The notes under the pieces were generated by a model. The model worked only from the letters and a program-made list of their open reading frames with translations. It searched no databases and had not been told where the DNA came from. A stretch of 6,490 nt of DNA from contig FR901056.1 in the NCBI GenBank assembly GCA_000438295.1, positions 1-6,490 of the forward strand, written 5' to 3'. This document shows, one piece after another, positions 5,482 to 6,490 of the stretch (position 1 is its first letter; each line of letters starts with the position of its first letter). The DNA comes from Clostridium sp. CAG:451 (GTDB taxonomy: Bacteria > Bacillota_I > Bacilli_A > RF39 > UBA660). The position numbers and the translations under genes were made by a program.

Positions 5482-6347
5482 TATTCATCACTCCATCTAC
5501 CATAAATTCCACATGGTAAGACTAAGTTATTTTCTTTAATTGGTAAACCTATCTCACCACAATCTATTTTACCGGTATAGTCTTTAAATACTATTTTTAG
5601 TATATTATCAAGTACCATAGGAGAAAGACCTGCTGTATAAGAGTTTATCAAAAAGAATAATGGTTTATCACTTAACAGTTCCATACATAGATTTATTAAT
5701 TGGTATAAATCTGTTTCTATATTCCAAACTTCTTTATTAGCACCTCTTCCATAACTAGGTGGATCCATGATAATAACATCATATTTGTGACCTCTTCTAA
5801 TTTCTCTTTTAACAAACTTTACAACATCATCTACAAAGTAGTGAATATTACTATTCTCTAAGTTATTTCGTTTGACATTTTCTTTACACCAATCAACCAT
5901 ACCCCTAGAAGAATCTACATGAACAACACTTGCACCAGCACTAAGACAAGCAACAGTAGCAGCACCAGTATAAGCAAAAAGATTAAGTACTTTTATATCT
6001 CTATTAGCCTTTTTTATCTTATCAATCATATAACTCCAATTAGAAGCTTGTTCTGGAAACAAGCCAGTATGTTTAAAGCCCATTTGTTTTATTTCAAATA
6101 CTAAGTCATGATAGTTAATAGAAAAATGTTCTTTAGTAGGTCTTATATTTTCCCAGTATCCACCACCAGTTTTACTTCTATTATAGATAGCATTAATCTT
6201 TCCTTTATATTTTTCACGTAAATTACCATTATCCCAAATAATTTGTGGGTCAGGTCTTAAAAAGTAGTAGTTACCCCATCTTTCATATTTCTCTCCATTA
6301 GAGGCATCTATTATTTCATAATCTTCAAAGTCTTTTACTATTAGCAT
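5481..6347 (-). CDS. Class I SAM-dependent methyltransferase, probably acting on RNA
   Basis: A 288-residue protein with a Rossmann methyltransferase core. VLNLFAYTGAATVA at 120-133 is motif I, which binds S-adenosylmethionine. HVDSS at 143-147 supplies the acidic residue for the ribose, VDD at 172-174 lies near the adenine, and DPPSYGRG at 195-202 is motif IV at the active site. FAYTG with DPPSYG is typical of the RlmI/RlmK-like group (COG1092), which methylates 23S rRNA, but there is no N-terminal PUA domain and the rest differs, so substrate and position are open. The N-terminal 80 residues (RPDPQIIWDN, GGYWENIRP) are family-specific. GGAGTG lies 5 bases before the ATG and a promoter is close upstream. 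Its stop overlaps the start of a pseudouridine synthase, supporting a role in RNA modification. Confidence 0.88.
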   Translation of the reverse strand: MLIVKDFEDYEIIDASNGEKYERWGNYYFLRPDPQIIWDNGNLREKYKGKINAIYNRSKTGGGYWENIRPTKEHFSINYHDLVFEIKQMGFKHTGLFPEQASNWSYMIDKIKKANRDIKVLNLFAYTGAATVACLSAGASVVHVDSSRGMVDWCKENVKRNNLENSNIHYFVDDVVKFVKREIRRGHKYDVIIMDPPSYGRGANKEVWNIETDLYQLINLCMELLSDKPLFFLINSYTAGLSPMVLDNILKIVFKDYTGKIDCGEIGLPIKENNLVLPCGIYGRWSDE

Positions 6348-6369
6348 ATTATCACTCCATTTCTGTTAA

Positions 6370-6399
6370 AGTATATCATTATATTTATAATATTGCCAA
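6370..6399 (-). promoter_or_regulatory. Sigma-A promoter of the methyltransferase-pseudouridine synthase operon
   Basis: On the minus strand, TTGGCA (6394-6399) and TATACT (6370-6375) are separated by 18 bases, each one mismatch from consensus. The leader would be about 16-18 bases and contains the GGAG ribosome-binding site at 6355-6358. Confidence 0.65.
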
Positions 6400-6424
6400 T
6401 AAATTAATAAATTTTACTAGCCAG

Positions 6425-6449
6425 AACAAAACTGAAAACAAGTTTTCAG
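6425..6449 (-). terminator. Terminator of an upstream minus-strand unit
   Basis: CTGAAAACTTGTTTTCAG on the minus strand is a 7-bp stem with a 4-base loop (an eighth C-G pair is possible), followed by TTTTGTT. It closes whatever transcript enters from beyond the right edge. The plus strand lacks a good T run after this hairpin. Confidence 0.55.
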
Positions 6450-6450
6450 C

Positions 6451-6490
6451 AACCTTACCTCACGGTAAGGCTTTTCTGCTTCACCGAACT
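6451..6490 (-). other. GNRA-capped hairpin in the 3' end of an unidentified transcript
   Basis: On the minus strand AGCCTTACC and GGTAAGGTT (6451-6472) pair over 9 bp, with one G-U, around a GTGA loop. GTGA is a GNRA tetraloop only when read from this strand. CAGAA before it and TTCTG after the terminator hairpin could close a three-way junction. The segment is GC-richer than its surroundings, as RNA genes in AT-rich genomes tend to be. A reading frame (FGEAEKPYREV...) is also open from the edge to TAG at 6417-6419, so the 3' end of a protein gene cannot be excluded. I cannot name an RNA family. Confidence 0.3.

Noticed and set aside
5919..6104. Plus-strand ORF of 61 codons inside the methyltransferase
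   Set aside because: Antisense to the SAM-binding core; the Ser/Thr/Asn-rich start mirrors the opposite coding strand.
133..6347. Alternative genetic code (TGA as Trp), suggested by the absence of TGA stops
   Set aside because: All Trp codons I checked in leuS and the methyltransferase are TGG, and six stop codons are too few to show avoidance of TGA.

Overview
The window is AT-rich bacterial DNA in which every supported gene lies on the minus strand. The ribosome-binding sites are strong (AGAGG, AGGAGG, GGAG), the promoters are sigma-A-like, there is a spoVS gene, and the Trp codons I checked are TGG. This fits a low-GC Firmicute/Bacilli lineage using the standard code, perhaps an uncultured gut relative of the RF39 or Erysipelotrichales type. 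That placement is inferred from protein style only. All six complete genes end in TAA or TAG.

In transcription order, from the right edge to the left, the layout is as follows. At 6425-6490 lie the 3' end and terminator of an unidentified upstream unit, with a GNRA-capped hairpin. A promoter at 6370-6399 then drives a SAM-dependent methyltransferase (5481-6347), which is coupled through a TAGTG overlap to an RluA-type pseudouridine synthase (4831-5481). This pair looks like an RNA-modification operon. A separate promoter drives a one-span membrane protein with a long Pro/Val/Thr/Gln-rich tail and two RPIYGG motifs (3773-4753); its terminator overlaps its stop codon.

Next is a compact block at 3378-3762: promoter, structured non-coding stretch, terminator hairpin, AGGAGG and a 61-codon ORF. 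This is the layout of a type III (ToxIN/AbiQ) toxin-antitoxin locus. The ORF looks like the N-terminal and C-terminal ends of a ToxN/AbiQ protein joined with the catalytic core missing, so it is probably an in-frame deletion remnant. spoVS follows (3045-3305) with its own terminator.

Last is leuS (133-2946), with its own extended -10 promoter and no room for a T-box leader. It encodes a 937-residue leucyl-tRNA synthetase carrying a complete Nudix hydrolase domain (about residues 366-507) inserted between the editing region and the catalytic core. Fifty bases after leuS, a ribosome-binding site and ATG begin another ORF that runs into a tract of eight G. Its frame stops at the present tract length and would stay open at six or nine G, so it may be a phase-variable gene leaving the window. 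The same segment carries a long inverted repeat that would bury that ribosome-binding site.

The most notable items are the Nudix-LeuRS fusion, the core-deleted ToxN-like locus with its upstream RNA apparently retained, and the G-tract ORF.
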